Counted from the first letter of the stretch, positions 16,665 to 24,903 are shown. The stretch is DNA of 64,000 nt from Pseudomonas sp. RGM2987 (GCF_022952855.1 NZ_JALJDX010000214.1:62001-126000), one strand, 5' to 3'. Notes: generated by a model not told the origin, from the letters alone. Made by a program: numbers and translations.

Positions 16665-18898
16665 AGCCCCATCCCGAAGTCGATCTGGGGCGCCGGGCGT
16701 TTCTGCGTGGAGGCGCCTTGCTGGTGGCCTTCAGTCTGTTGCCCGTCACTCGCAAGGCCTGGGCGGACACCGAAGTCGACACGCTGGGCACCGTGGTGCT
16801 GGCCCCCGAACTCCCTGGCAGCCTGCGCACCAACCCGTTCCTGGACGCGTGGATACGGGTCGATGCCGAAGGCATTACCGTCTACACCGGTAAAGCCGAA
16901 CTGGGCACGGGCGTGAAAACGGCGCTGCTGCAAATTGCCGCCGAGCGCCTGGATGTGGCGCCGTCGGCCATCCACATGCTCACCGCCGACACCGCGTTGT
17001 CCCCGAATGAGGGCTACACCGCAGGCAGCCATACTATTTTCGACAGCGGCACTGCGTTGTTCAACGCGGCGGCGCAGGTTCGTCAGTTGCTTCTGGAATC
17101 GGCCGCACGTAACTGGAACACCACAGCGGCTTTGCTGACCACTCGCGATGGGCTGATCGAAGGACCTGACGGTCGACGCATGCGCTACGCCGATGCGGTA
17201 AAAAACGTCGATCTGCACCTTTATGCCAAGGCCGAGTCGCCCGTGCTGCCGCCGGCGCAGTTCAAACTGATCGGGCAATCGGTGCCGCGCCTGGATATTC
17301 CGAGCAAGGTCAGCGGCGGCGCCGCTTTTGTCCAGGACATCCGCTTGCCCGGCATGCTCCATGCCCGCGTCATCCGCCCGCCTCGCCCGGGTTGTCACCT
17401 TGAGGCGTTTGACCAGGCGTCGATCAAGTCGATGGCCGGCGTCATGCAGGTCATTCGTGACGGCAACTACCTGGCCGTGGTGGCCCGGGATGAATGGCAA
17501 GCGATCAAGGCCATGCGCAGCGGTTATGAGTCGGCGCACTGGAGCGGTGGGCAAGCGGTCCCCGACTCGAAGAACATCCACGCCCTGCTGAAAAAACTGC
17601 CGGCGCGCCGTTACCCCATCAGTGCCCAGGGCACGCCAAGCATCACCACGGGCAAACAGTACAAGGCGCAGGTCACCAAGCAGTACCTGATGCACGGCTC
17701 CATCGGCCCGTCTTGCGCGGTGGCCTGGTTCCAGGACGGCACGCTGACTGTCTGGACCCACACCCAAGGCGTCTTCCCACTACGGGCCGGTATTGCCGAA
17801 TTGGTTAACTTGCCTCCCGAGCGCGTGCGCTGCATCCACACCGAAGGTTCCGGTTGCTATGGCCACAACGGCGCGGACGATGCGGCGGCGGACGCGGCGC
17901 TGATCGCCATGCGCATGCCCGGCACGCCGGTGCGGGTGCAGTGGATGCGTGAACAGGAGCATCTCTGGGAGCCGTACAGCTCGGCAATGGTGACGCAAGT
18001 CGAGGCCAACCTGGATGAACGCGGGCGCTTGCAGGATTGGGCCTATGAGCTGTGGACCACACCGCACAACGAACGGATCGTCAACGCCGGCCGGTTACTC
18101 CCCGCCCGCCTGCTGCCCCGCCCCTTCGTGAGCGCGCCATCGATGCCGATTGCCCAACCCGAAGGCGACGGCGACCGCAATGCCGTGCCGCTGTACACGT
18201 TGGCCTCCACCCGCATCGACATGAACTTCGTCACCGCGATGCCGTTTCGCACCTCAGCGATGCGTTCCCTGGGCGCCCATATCAATATCTTCGCCATCGA
18301 AGCCTGCATCGACGAACTGGCGGCCCAGGCCGGGACCGATCCAGTCGCCCTGCGCCTGGCGCATCTGCAAGACCCTCGGGCCCGGGCGGTGATCGAGCGA
18401 GTTCGCGACGCCATCGGCTGGCCGCAAAAAAGCCCCGAGCCAGGTTCCGGCATAGGCTTCGCTTTCGCCCGTTATAAAAACATCATGGGTTACTGCGCCC
18501 TCGCTGTTCGCCTGCAAGTGCATCCACAGACCGGCGAAGTGCAGATCGAACAAGTCGTCACGGCGGTGGACGTCGGCCAGATCGTCAACCCCGACGGCCT
18601 GCGTAACCAGGTCGAAGGCGGCATCCTGCAATCCACCAGTTGGACGCTCTATGAACAGGTCACTTACGACGCTGGCGGCATTCGCAGTTATGACTGGAGT
18701 GGTTACCCGATCCTGCGTTTTACCCAAGTACCCAGGCAGGTCGATGTGCACCTGCTCGATCAGCCAGGGCAGCCCTTCCTCGGTGCCGCGGAAATCGTTC
18801 AGGGCCCCATGGCCGCCGCGATCGGCAACGCCGTGGCGAACGCCACCGGTCGGCGCTGGTTGAGCCTGCCACTGACTCGCGCCGAGCAAGCGTCCTGA
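16661..18898 (+). CDS. Tat-exported molybdopterin subunit (isoquinoline 1-oxidoreductase-like)
   Basis: A 745-residue catalytic subunit of the xanthine dehydrogenase family. The N-terminus carries a twin-arginine signal (L-G-R-R-A-F-L-R-G-G-A-L-L-V-A-F-S). The order of segments fits IorB-like proteins: an early aldehyde-oxidase a/b-hammerhead duplication, then molybdopterin-binding domains. The conserved glutamate near the C-terminus, in L-G-A-A-E-I-V-Q-G-P, corresponds to the base in this family. The enzyme hydroxylates an aldehyde or N-heterocycle with water; electrons leave through 2Fe-2S and cytochrome subunits encoded just upstream. I place the complex in the periplasm. Confidence 0.9.
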   Translation: MKPHPEVDLGRRAFLRGGALLVAFSLLPVTRKAWADTEVDTLGTVVLAPELPGSLRTNPFLDAWIRVDAEGITVYTGKAELGTGVKTALLQIAAERLDVAPSAIHMLTADTALSPNEGYTAGSHTIFDSGTALFNAAAQVRQLLLESAARNWNTTAALLTTRDGLIEGPDGRRMRYADAVKNVDLHLYAKAESPVLPPAQFKLIGQSVPRLDIPSKVSGGAAFVQDIRLPGMLHARVIRPPRPGCHLEAFDQASIKSMAGVMQVIRDGNYLAVVARDEWQAIKAMRSGYESAHWSGGQAVPDSKNIHALLKKLPARRYPISAQGTPSITTGKQYKAQVTKQYLMHGSIGPSCAVAWFQDGTLTVWTHTQGVFPLRAGIAELVNLPPERVRCIHTEGSGCYGHNGADDAAADAALIAMRMPGTPVRVQWMREQEHLWEPYSSAMVTQVEANLDERGRLQDWAYELWTTPHNERIVNAGRLLPARLLPRPFVSAPSMPIAQPEGDGDRNAVPLYTLASTRIDMNFVTAMPFRTSAMRSLGAHINIFAIEACIDELAAQAGTDPVALRLAHLQDPRARAVIERVRDAIGWPQKSPEPGSGIGFAFARYKNIMGYCALAVRLQVHPQTGEVQIEQVVTAVDVGQIVNPDGLRNQVEGGILQSTSWTLYEQVTYDAGGIRSYDWSGYPILRFTQVPRQVDVHLLDQPGQPFLGAAEIVQGPMAAAIGNAVANATGRRWLSLPLTRAEQAS

Positions 18899-19042
18899 TG
18901 CCAGGAAAGCACCTGCGGCGTTGCGTTTGACGCAATGCAGCGATGAGTCTTGCTCGGATTATCACAGGCCGCCATGTTGATTAACTTAGGGACCAACCGG
19001 TGCACCGCCGCACCGCTCACTCTGTCCGAACTGGAGAACACC

Positions 19043-20155
19043 ATGACTCAGCACTTGTTCCAGCCCATCGCCCTGGGCCCTTACACCCTGCCTCACCGCG
19101 TCGCGATGGCACCACTCACACGCTCCCGCGCCGGGCAACCGGGCGACATTCCGACCAGCATGAACGCCGAGTACTACCACCAGCGTGCCAGCGCTGCGCT
19201 GATCATTACCGAAGCCACGCAGATCTCCCGACAGGGCCAGGGTTATGCCTGGACGCCGGGCATCTACAACGAGGAACAAGTCCAGGCGTGGCGCCAGATC
19301 AGTGATCGGGTGCACAACGCCGCAGGGCTGATCTTCATGCAACTCTGGCACGTGGGCCGCGTCTCGCACCCCAGCTTCCAGCCCGACAACGCCCTGCCCG
19401 TGGCGCCCAGTGCGTTACCCGTGCCAGGCAAGACCTTCATCGTCGACGAAAACGGCGCCGGCATCTGGGGCGATGTACCGGTGCCGCGGGCGCTGGAGGC
19501 CGAAGAGATTGTCGAGATCGTCCGTGACTACCGAACCGCCGCCCGTAACGCAATCCGCGCCGGAATGGATGGCGTGGAAATCCACGCCGGCAATGGCTAC
19601 CTGCTCGACCAATTCATCAACAGCAACAGCAACCATCGTCAGGACGGCTACGGCGGCAGCATCGAAAACCGTGCACGCCTGTTAGTGGAAGTGGTTGCGG
19701 CGGTGAGTGATGAAATAGGCGCCGAACGTGTGGGCGTTCGCCTGACCCCGATGGGCCGCTTCATGGGCATGGGTGACGAAAGTCCGGAAGCTACGTTTGG
19801 CTACATCGTGGGCGAATTAAATCGCTGGAAACTGGCCTACCTGCACTTGGTCGAACCGGCTGTGGTCGGCACCGTCAAGGACGAGAACTTCGACCCACGC
19901 TGGGATGCGATCATCGGCCAGTTGCGCCAGCAATGGCATGGCGTGCTGATCATCGCTGGCGGCTATGACCCCGCCTCCGCTGAGCGGGCGTTGAAGGACG
20001 GCCGCGCCGACATCATCGCGTTCGGCCGGCCATTCCTGGCGAACCCGGACTTGCCACGACGGATTCGTGAGGGGCTGACGCTGAATACGCCGGATCCGAC
20101 GACTTTTTTTGGCGGTGATGAGCGAGGCTATGTGGATTATCCAGCTTATTCGTAG
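19043..20155 (+). CDS. Old-yellow-enzyme alkene reductase (NemA-like)
   Basis: A 370-residue FMN-dependent TIM barrel that uses NAD(P)H to reduce activated C=C bonds or nitro compounds. It starts L-F-Q-P-I-A-L-G and has V-A-M-A-P-L-T-R-S-R. The substrate-anchoring pair is His181 and Asn184 in V-E-I-H-A-G-N-G-Y-L-L-D-Q-F, followed by D-G-Y-G-G-S-I-E-N-R. The C-terminus carries the phosphate-binding A-F-G-R-P-F-L-A-N-P. ATG 19043 follows GGAG by 7 bases. It lies about 145 bases after the hydroxylase operon and could be separately transcribed. Confidence 0.92.
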   Translation: MTQHLFQPIALGPYTLPHRVAMAPLTRSRAGQPGDIPTSMNAEYYHQRASAALIITEATQISRQGQGYAWTPGIYNEEQVQAWRQISDRVHNAAGLIFMQLWHVGRVSHPSFQPDNALPVAPSALPVPGKTFIVDENGAGIWGDVPVPRALEAEEIVEIVRDYRTAARNAIRAGMDGVEIHAGNGYLLDQFINSNSNHRQDGYGGSIENRARLLVEVVAAVSDEIGAERVGVRLTPMGRFMGMGDESPEATFGYIVGELNRWKLAYLHLVEPAVVGTVKDENFDPRWDAIIGQLRQQWHGVLIIAGGYDPASAERALKDGRADIIAFGRPFLANPDLPRRIREGLTLNTPDPTTFFGGDERGYVDYPAYS

Positions 20156-20210
20156 CATACGGTGCAGAGCACGAACGGCCTGAACCGGAAGGCGTGTTGG
20201 CAAAACGTCT

Positions 20211-21104
20211 TCAGGTTTGGTTCGCTTCCCGTGTGAGGAAGTTTTCAATGTCCTCGCTCAGAAAATCCAACAGTACACGCTGCGCCGAATTTTCGCCTTC
20301 CTCCAGGTTGGAGGTGAACAAGCCAAAATCCGCGTATGGCGCCGGCGGCAGGCCTTCCCTGGCACTTAGAATCCTCATCGAATCGTGGCGCACATGCCCC
20401 GTCAGCATGACCGCCACACCCAATCCACCCTCGACCGCCGCTTGAATCGCCAACAGGCTGGTACTTTTACACGCGATGCGCCAAGGGATCCTGGCCCGAT
20501 TCAAGGCCGCGAACGCTTTGTCCTGCCATGCACACGTGCCAACAAATGCAATCACCGGCAGAGGCGTCTTGCGCCAGTCGATCTTCAAGTTTCTTGAACC
20601 GACCCAGCGCAGTGGCTGAGTCCAAGTCTTGACTGCAGAGGCGTCTATCACACCCGGATCACCGATCACGATGTCCAGCTCTCCCTGGGTCAGCATTCGG
20701 GATAACGCCTTGCTGGAATCCACGATCATTTCCAGGACCACATCCTCGTAGCTGGCGCAAAAGCGTTGCAGTACAGCGGGCAAGCGCCCCACAGCAACGT
20801 CCTCCAGCAATCCCAGGCGAACCGTACCCGACACATGACCGTCGCTAAGCAGACGCTGGGCATCCGCCCCCGCCTCGAGGATACGTTGCGCATAGGGCAT
20901 CAACATCTGGCCCGCCCCCGTCAACGTGGCGCCTCTGGGGGAGCGTTCCAGAAGACGCTGCCCCAACAGCTCCTCCAACCGCCGCAATTGCATGCTCACC
21001 GCAGCCTGGGTCCGAGAAAGTTTATGTGCGGCCGCGCTCACGCTGCCGGTCTCGATAACCGTCACGAACGCTCTAAGCAGATGGCTATCCAGATCACGCA
21101 GCAT
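20211..21104 (-). CDS. LysR-family transcriptional regulator
   Basis: A 297-residue LysR protein. The DNA-binding region reads L-L-R-A-F-V-T-V-I-E-T-G-S-V-S-A-A-A-H-K-L-S-R-T in sequence from residue 9, with S-M-Q-L-R-R-L-E-E-L-L-G following. The remainder is a periplasmic-binding-like effector domain. It is divergent from an RhtA-type exporter across 88 bases that contain a CATAAA...TTTATG dyad, so it probably regulates that gene and itself. Confidence 0.9.
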   Translation of the reverse strand: MLRDLDSHLLRAFVTVIETGSVSAAAHKLSRTQAAVSMQLRRLEELLGQRLLERSPRGATLTGAGQMLMPYAQRILEAGADAQRLLSDGHVSGTVRLGLLEDVAVGRLPAVLQRFCASYEDVVLEMIVDSSKALSRMLTQGELDIVIGDPGVIDASAVKTWTQPLRWVGSRNLKIDWRKTPLPVIAFVGTCAWQDKAFAALNRARIPWRIACKSTSLLAIQAAVEGGLGVAVMLTGHVRHDSMRILSAREGLPPAPYADFGLFTSNLEEGENSAQRVLLDFLSEDIENFLTREANQT

Positions 21105-21122
21105 AAAAATCCCTTAAGCCAA

Positions 21123-21148
21123 CATAAATACTATTAGATTTGTTTATG
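21123..21148. promoter_or_regulatory. CATAAA/TTTATG dyad in the LysR-exporter divergent promoter
   Basis: Perfect 6-base arms CATAAA and TTTATG are separated by 14 A+T-rich bases. The dyad lies 19 bases from the LysR start and 44 from the exporter GTG. LysR sites usually sit here, so it is a candidate operator. Confidence 0.4.
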
Positions 21149-21192
21149 GCCGCCATCCTACTAGAGTCAGGTTTTCAATTGGAGTCAATAAC

Positions 21193-22119
21193 GTGAACGA
21201 AAGCGCAGCGACCGGCCCACTAGCGTCTCCCTTGCCCTCGGTAGAGGACAAGGTTTCGTTGCAGCCTGCCAAGGCTTCGAAAGTCAATCTGATGGCTGTG
21301 CTGATGGCGGTGATTGCCATGTGCTCTGTGCAATTGGGCGCCGCCCTGAGTGCGCCAGTCATGGAAACTTATGGGTCCGTCAGCACCACCTGGTTACGCC
21401 TGTGTATCGCCGCCCTGTTATTGGCGGTCGTGGTACGCCCTTCGGTCATGCGCTACACCTGGCAACACTGGATCGCAGCCACCGGGCTGGGCGCCGCCAT
21501 GGCCTGCATGACCTTCTGCTTCTTCGCCGCCATCGCCCATGTGCCCCTGGGCCTGGCCGTTGCCATCGAGTTTCTCGGACCACTGTGCGTAGCAGCCGTA
21601 GGCCTGCGCAAGGGCTGGGGCCTGCTGTGGCCCGTTCTCGCGGCGACCGGGATTGTGCTTATCGCCCGACAAAATGGCGATTGGACGGCGGATACACTGG
21701 GCCTGACGCTGGCGGCAGGCGCCGCATTGGGATGGGCCGGCTACATCTTGCTGATGAAGCGTGTGGGAGGTCTTTTCAAGGGAACGGAGGGATTATCCAC
21801 CGCACTCATCGTCGCCGCGCTTCTGGCGACGCCGTTTGGCCTCATGGAAAGTGGTGGGCATGTCCCGTTGGAGCAACTGTTTTATGTAAGCGTTCTGGCT
21901 CTCTTGGTTCCTTTGGCGCCCTATGTGCTGGAGCTGAATGCGCTACGCCGGATGACCACCTCTGCGTTTGGCATCTTGATGAGCCTGGAGCCTGCGATTG
22001 GTGTATTGGCTGGGTTCTTGATCCTGCAGCAGTCGATGTCAGGGTTGCAGTGCCTGGGGACTTTGCTGGTGATAGGGGCGAGTGTTGGGGCTTTGCGGTC
22101 GCCTGGGAAGACCCGCTGA
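21193..22119 (+). CDS. rhtA: RhtA-type amino-acid exporter (EamA/DMT family)
   Basis: A 308-residue membrane protein with about ten hydrophobic segments and the EamA duplication. Sequence blocks such as S-V-Q-L-G-A-A-L-S-A-P-V-M-E, F-F-A-A-I-A-H-V-P-L-G-L-A-V-A-I-E-F-L-G-P and A-F-G-I-L-M-S-L-E-P-A are typical of RhtA (threonine/homoserine export) and its pseudomonad homologues. Translation starts with GTG at 21193; GGAG at 21181-21184 supports this. The divergent LysR gene is the likely controller. The exported substrate may be another amino acid, so the symbol marks family rather than proven function. Confidence 0.75.
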   Translation: MNESAATGPLASPLPSVEDKVSLQPAKASKVNLMAVLMAVIAMCSVQLGAALSAPVMETYGSVSTTWLRLCIAALLLAVVVRPSVMRYTWQHWIAATGLGAAMACMTFCFFAAIAHVPLGLAVAIEFLGPLCVAAVGLRKGWGLLWPVLAATGIVLIARQNGDWTADTLGLTLAAGAALGWAGYILLMKRVGGLFKGTEGLSTALIVAALLATPFGLMESGGHVPLEQLFYVSVLALLVPLAPYVLELNALRRMTTSAFGILMSLEPAIGVLAGFLILQQSMSGLQCLGTLLVIGASVGALRSPGKTR

Positions 22120-22180
22120 ATTAGTCTGAACATGCAGGAATCGGCCGCCACCCTATCAAGATGATCTCGAATGTTTTGTG

Positions 22181-22708
22181 TCACGTCTCGCTACTGGAGA
22201 CACCAAATGAATTAGCTTGAGCGGTGCTAGGCGATACAGCCATTTCCAAGGCAATTCTCGAATAATTCACACCGCCATCAGCAGCCGGTTGCTGCTTTAA
22301 CTCATCTAAAGCATAAACAACACTAGCTCTACGGCCGATCTTAAAAAGTTCAACATCACGCTTATCATTCACATAGATGCCTACATTGATTACCGTGCCA
22401 TCACCAAGCTTCAAATCAAGCATATTATTTGCCTCAATTTTATCTTGGCCTGCGACATATACCCGCAAAACAATGCCAGAAACGAAGACGAGTGGCATTC
22501 TTCGCTGGTGGAGATTATCCCACCACGCCGATGACCCGAAAAGCCCATAGGTTCCTTTAAGTCCCATAAGTGGTTTGTTTTCATCCAATGTCAAATTTTG
22601 AGTCAGCACCAATCTATCTTGATTCACTTCCAAGTCACGCTTTAGACAATAAACCAACCTCAAACATTGACCATCCTTATTTAAGCTCAAAAAATTTGAC
22701 GAAATCAA
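22181..22708 (-). CDS. Unrecognised 175-residue protein, A+T-rich
   Basis: I do not recognise this protein. It begins with TTG at 22708, and a strong AGGAGG lies 6 bases upstream, which decides the start. It has no signal peptide or membrane segment. The middle is beta-rich in character (D-L-K-L-G-D-G-T-V-I-N-V-G-I-Y-V-N), and the C-terminal part has V-V-Y-A-L-D-E-L-K. Its base composition is lower in G+C than the flanking exporter and hydrolase genes. It is the last of a minus-strand series of small genes beside toxin-tip remnants, so an immunity or cargo role is possible; there is no direct evidence. Confidence 0.6.
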   Translation of the reverse strand: MISSNFLSLNKDGQCLRLVYCLKRDLEVNQDRLVLTQNLTLDENKPLMGLKGTYGLFGSSAWWDNLHQRRMPLVFVSGIVLRVYVAGQDKIEANNMLDLKLGDGTVINVGIYVNDKRDVELFKIGRRASVVYALDELKQQPAADGGVNYSRIALEMAVSPSTAQANSFGVSSSET

Positions 22709-22769
22709 CAGTCACCTCCTCTAAACTTACATCCAGCTGTGTTAGAAGCCTACAGCAGCACCAGTCCAT
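22677..22769 (-). CDS. Possible 30-residue ORF overlapping the next gene
   Basis: ATG 22769 follows GGGGGAG with 5 bases spacing and opens a 30-codon frame that overlaps the start of the 22181-22708 gene by 32 bases. It has three adjacent Cys near the start and a charged end (L-E-E-V-T-V-D-F-V-K-F-F). The same frame is open back to the stop of the 22857-23132 gene, so this may be the end of a longer protein that has lost its start. No family is recognised. Confidence 0.25.
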   Translation of the reverse strand: MDWCCCRLLTQLDVSLEEVTVDFVKFFELK

Positions 22770-22856
22770 TATTGCTCCCCCGCCCAGGGCTGTAAAATTT
22801 TCTATATTAAATAGCTTCAGACAATAGATTCCACCTTTTTCGCTAAGGTATGTGAT

Positions 22857-23132
22857 TTATCCTAAGATCAATTTCCAGCTTCCACTTCTTGCCTCATCTT
22901 TCGATAAATTCATGACGTCCCTGGTCTCAAGAGCTTTTTGGTCAAGATTCGATTGTTGATTTAGCATGTCGCGTACGCCGATTATAGTTAAAGTCTGGCG
23001 AACTTCACTACCGGAAACCAGATAAAACTGTTTGCCTATGATATCGGTATTTGAGCTAAAGCCTTTACACACCAGAATCGTAACTCCGCCTAGCATCTCA
23101 AATTTTTCTGTTACGCTTATTTTAGTTTTCAA
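22857..23132 (-). CDS. Small protein in immunity-gene position
   Basis: A 91-residue A+T-rich ORF of unknown family, with start TTG 23132 (a stop precedes it directly and there is no upstream ATG). It begins K-T-K-I-S-V-T-E-K-F and has I-I-G-K-Q-F-Y-L-V-S-G. It is soluble, with no signal. Its start lies three bases after the stop of a fragment that reads like a toxin C-terminus (23136-23234). Genes placed immediately after Rhs/CDI toxin tips are usually immunity genes. That assignment rests on position only. Confidence 0.5.
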   Translation of the reverse strand: MKTKISVTEKFEMLGGVTILVCKGFSSNTDIIGKQFYLVSGSEVRQTLTIIGVRDMLNQQSNLDQKALETRDVMNLSKDEARSGSWKLILG

Positions 23133-23135
23133 TTA

Positions 23136-23234
23136 TTAGAATCCATACTTCCCAGAGCTGTAAGATTTTGGTATTGCAGATTTCAAACCTAACATGCCTT
23201 GATGCCTGATCGGAAAGTATTTTACGCAAATCTC
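23136..23234 (-). pseudogene. Fragment of a toxin C-terminus (tip remnant 3)
   Basis: On the minus strand a 32-codon open stretch runs from the G10 tract to TAA 23136-23138. It reads E-I-C-V-K-Y-F-P-I-R-H-Q-G-M-L and ends S-S-G-K-Y-G-F, with no start codon of its own. Its end lies three bases before the next small gene. Composition and position suit the tail of a polymorphic toxin whose body has been lost. No toxin family is recognised, so this is inference from arrangement. Confidence 0.4.
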
Positions 23235-23302
23235 GGGGGGGGGGCGGGGACAAACCACGATTTTAGTTCCTGTATCGGTCCGCTCATATCGTGGTCTACC
23301 CC
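23235..23302. repeat. G10 tract and imperfect inverted repeat of GGGGACA-type element
   Basis: Ten G run from 23235 to 23244. They are followed by arms at 23246-23260 (GGGGACAAACCACGA) and 23289-23302 (TCGTGGTCTACCCC), which pair with few mismatches around a 28-base spacer. A related element occurs at 24993-25018. Similar sequences flank mobile or recombined segments in pseudomonads as I recall them; unverified. Confidence 0.5.
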
Positions 23303-23351
23303 GTTTTCTCCCCGTTCCGGCGAATCTAATACCTGCTGTCTCGGTTTGTCA

Positions 23352-23642
23352 TTAGCTATTGGAGCGCTTTGATTCCTCAGGCCTAACCGTCATGACTTTC
23401 ACCACATCATCAATCACTGCTTTGCTCATCTCCATTAAATAATGAGCGGCCCAAGCATGACGATCCGTTTTCCGTTCGAAAGTTGCGTCCTCTGCAAGCC
23501 GGTAGGCGAGATGCAGGAGATCTGATGCTTGTTGCAACGCTTCATTTAACGGAACACCGCCGTTAACGCGGAACAGCGGACGGTCGGAGCAATAATGGAA
23601 TGGGGTGTAGCCAATGGTTTTTGCATCTGCCTGTTCGGTCAT
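23352..23642 (-). CDS. DUF3077-type small Pseudomonas protein
   Basis: A 96-residue soluble protein. It carries the pattern I know from DUF3077: P-L-F-R-V-N-G-G-V-P-L-N-E-A-L-Q-Q-A-S-D in the first half and W-A-A-H-Y-L-M-E-M-S-K-A-V-I-D-D-V in the second. The function of the family is unknown, and I know it only from pseudomonads. The gene stands alone. About 140 bases upstream is a set of strong hairpins (23786-23961) that may form part of its leader or a separate RNA. Confidence 0.75.
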   Translation of the reverse strand: MTEQADAKTIGYTPFHYCSDRPLFRVNGGVPLNEALQQASDLLHLAYRLAEDATFERKTDRHAWAAHYLMEMSKAVIDDVVKVMTVRPEESKRSNS

Positions 23643-23785
23643 TTGCTATCTCCACTGACTAAGATGCAGCGGGACCGCGATACAGAGCTGCGGAGCAGAT
23701 GAGGCTGTTTTCTTAATCTATTAATATGCATTTTTCAACTCCCTTGATTCGAAGAGCTGCCGTATCCGTTACCAAGCGAATGGGT

Positions 23786-23961
23786 GGCAGCTGTGCGCAG
23801 GTTGGTAAACCGGGGAATCAAGGAAACCGGCACGTCAAAAGACGTCCCACGCACAGCTGCCATAAAACAAAATCGCAGGCCTGAAAGCCTGCAATCCTGT
23901 CCGTGCACTGTTACGCCTTATTCCACCGGGTTACCAAGCCCGGTCGCTGAATGTGCAGCGA
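23786..23961. ncRNA. Candidate structured RNA: five or more nested and serial hairpins
   Basis: A perfect 12-bp stem joins 23786-23797 (GGCAGCTGTGCG) and 23850-23861. Inside it are a GGTT-GGTA-AACC hairpin and an ACGTC-AAAA-GACGT hairpin (23832-23845). After it come GCAGGC/GCCTGC (23875-23892), CCGGG/CCCGG (23926-23943) and TCGCTG/CAGCGA (23944-23961). Such density of perfect stems in 176 bases is unlikely by chance. The strand is undecided because the stems read either way; the minus strand would place it upstream of the DUF3077 gene. No Rfam family is claimed. Confidence 0.5.
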
Positions 23962-24207
23962 CATCCAAAGCGTAACGCGACAGAAAACCTCCGGCGAGAG
24001 GCTTAGGGCCAGAATAGTGCTTTTGGTGGGATTTTCAGAAGTTTCCTACGTGAGAGCCCAATATTCGGAGAAGCAAGGCCCGAGGAAACGGATGCCCCTC
24101 AGGCCCTCAGGCGCTTTCTTCAATGAGCTTTGAACGAGCGCTGGAGAAACTACTTGCGCTCGACGCAGCACTCGGGAGGACTCCCTCAGGATCTGTCCCC
24201 CTTCCCT
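23962..24207. other. Non-coding stretch without recognised content
   Basis: Short open frames exist on both strands but none has a family match, a good ribosome site or a sensible length. It separates the hairpin-rich element from IS5 fragments and is probably decayed sequence. Confidence 0.4.
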
Positions 24208-24258
24208 TTCAGCAACCAGTTCCCAGGCTGCATCGGGAATTTCGTACCGTTTCGCCAT
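24208..24258 (-). pseudogene. IS5-family transposase, N-terminal scrap
   Basis: From ATG 24258 the minus strand reads M-A-K-R-Y-E-I-P-D-A-A-W-E-L-V-A, the usual N-terminus of an IS5-family (IS427-like) transposase. After about 16 codons the match ends and the frame continues into unrelated sequence. It points the opposite way from the C-terminal scrap 90 bases to the right. Confidence 0.6.
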
Positions 24259-24351
24259 CGTGGCCTCCTGCCTTCGATGGGCGCGAACGCTACCAAATAT
24301 CAGTGTTCAAGTGCGGTGACGGCGGCTTCAAAGGATTTCGTACAGAACCTA

Positions 24352-24625
24352 CGAAGCTGAAGCTCTGCGTCGCTACTGTGACCGTTACGGATGCAGCCGG
24401 TCGTCCCTCTGCGATCCATGAAATGCAAACCCAAGCCCGGCTTGCCTCGCTTGTCTGATCGGCCAAATATCGGCAGCGAAACATCATCGAACGCATGTTC
24501 GACTGGCTGAAGGAAAGCCGCCGCATCGTCACACGCTTCGACAAGATCGAGAAAAGTTATGCAGCGATGGCCTCGTTAGCTTGTGCCATGCGGTGTTGCG
24601 ACATTCCTTTTCATGCAGTGCCTAA
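24352..24625 (+). pseudogene. IS5-family transposase, C-terminal remnant with frameshifts
   Basis: The plus strand carries E-A-L-R-R-Y-C-D-R-Y-G, then in a second frame M-Q-P-V-V-P-L-R-S-M-K and P-G-L-P-R-L-S-D-R-P. A third frame has R-N-I-I-E-R-M-F-D-W-L-K-E-S-R-R-I-V-T-R and continues S-Y-A-A-M-A-S-L-A-C-A-M-R. These are consecutive parts of an IS5-family DDE transposase, including the Glu of the catalytic triad region. At least three single-base losses separate them. The stop TAA (24623-24625) overlaps the last codon of the small minus-strand gene. It is non-functional. Confidence 0.75.
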
Positions 24626-24882
24626 CTCTTCAGGAAGACCTCGACGTTTACCACTCCAGTCTTGCGATCAACTCGGGTTCGACTAATCACCTTTGCGTAC
24701 AACGGCTGCTCGGAAGGAATGTATATCTCAAACACGCCCTCGCCCTCGGTTTCGAATTTCCCCAGCGTCCAATTGGACTGATCCTCTTTCGACGGTTCCG
24801 GATACTCACTTAACGCCAGACGCATAGCCTCCTTAGCGATTGGCTCCATTTCATCCAAGCTCATCAACTTCTTTGTCACCAT
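24622..24882 (-). CDS. Small protein in immunity-gene position (NTF2-like Imm candidate)
   Basis: An 86-residue soluble protein. ATG 24882 is preceded by GGTGGA at 4 bases; an in-frame GTG at 24891 is the alternative. It has an N-terminal helix (E-P-I-A-K-E-A-M-R-L-A-L), then S-N-W-T-L-G-K-F-E and a C-terminal strand pair with R-V-D-R-K-T-G-V-V-N-V-E-V. The last part recalls the R-K-T-G turn seen in small NTF2-fold immunity proteins. It follows a toxin-tip fragment (24904-24999) on the same strand. Its final codons coincide with the end of an IS remnant, so the natural C-terminus may be changed. Confidence 0.5.
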   Translation of the reverse strand: MVTKKLMSLDEMEPIAKEAMRLALSEYPEPSKEDQSNWTLGKFETEGEGVFEIYIPSEQPLYAKVISRTRVDRKTGVVNVEVFLKS

Positions 24883-24903
24883 GGCTTCCACCCATTCAAG
24901 CTA

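Noticed and set aside
16490-17767. A 425-codon minus-strand frame
   Set aside because: It is antisense to the molybdopterin subunit, with no recognisable motif.
23784-23975. A 63-codon plus-strand ORF over the hairpin region
   Set aside because: It coincides with perfect stems, which explain the base pattern better than coding.
24123-24458. A 111-codon plus-strand ORF
   Set aside because: It overlaps both IS5 scraps in wrong frames and has no match.
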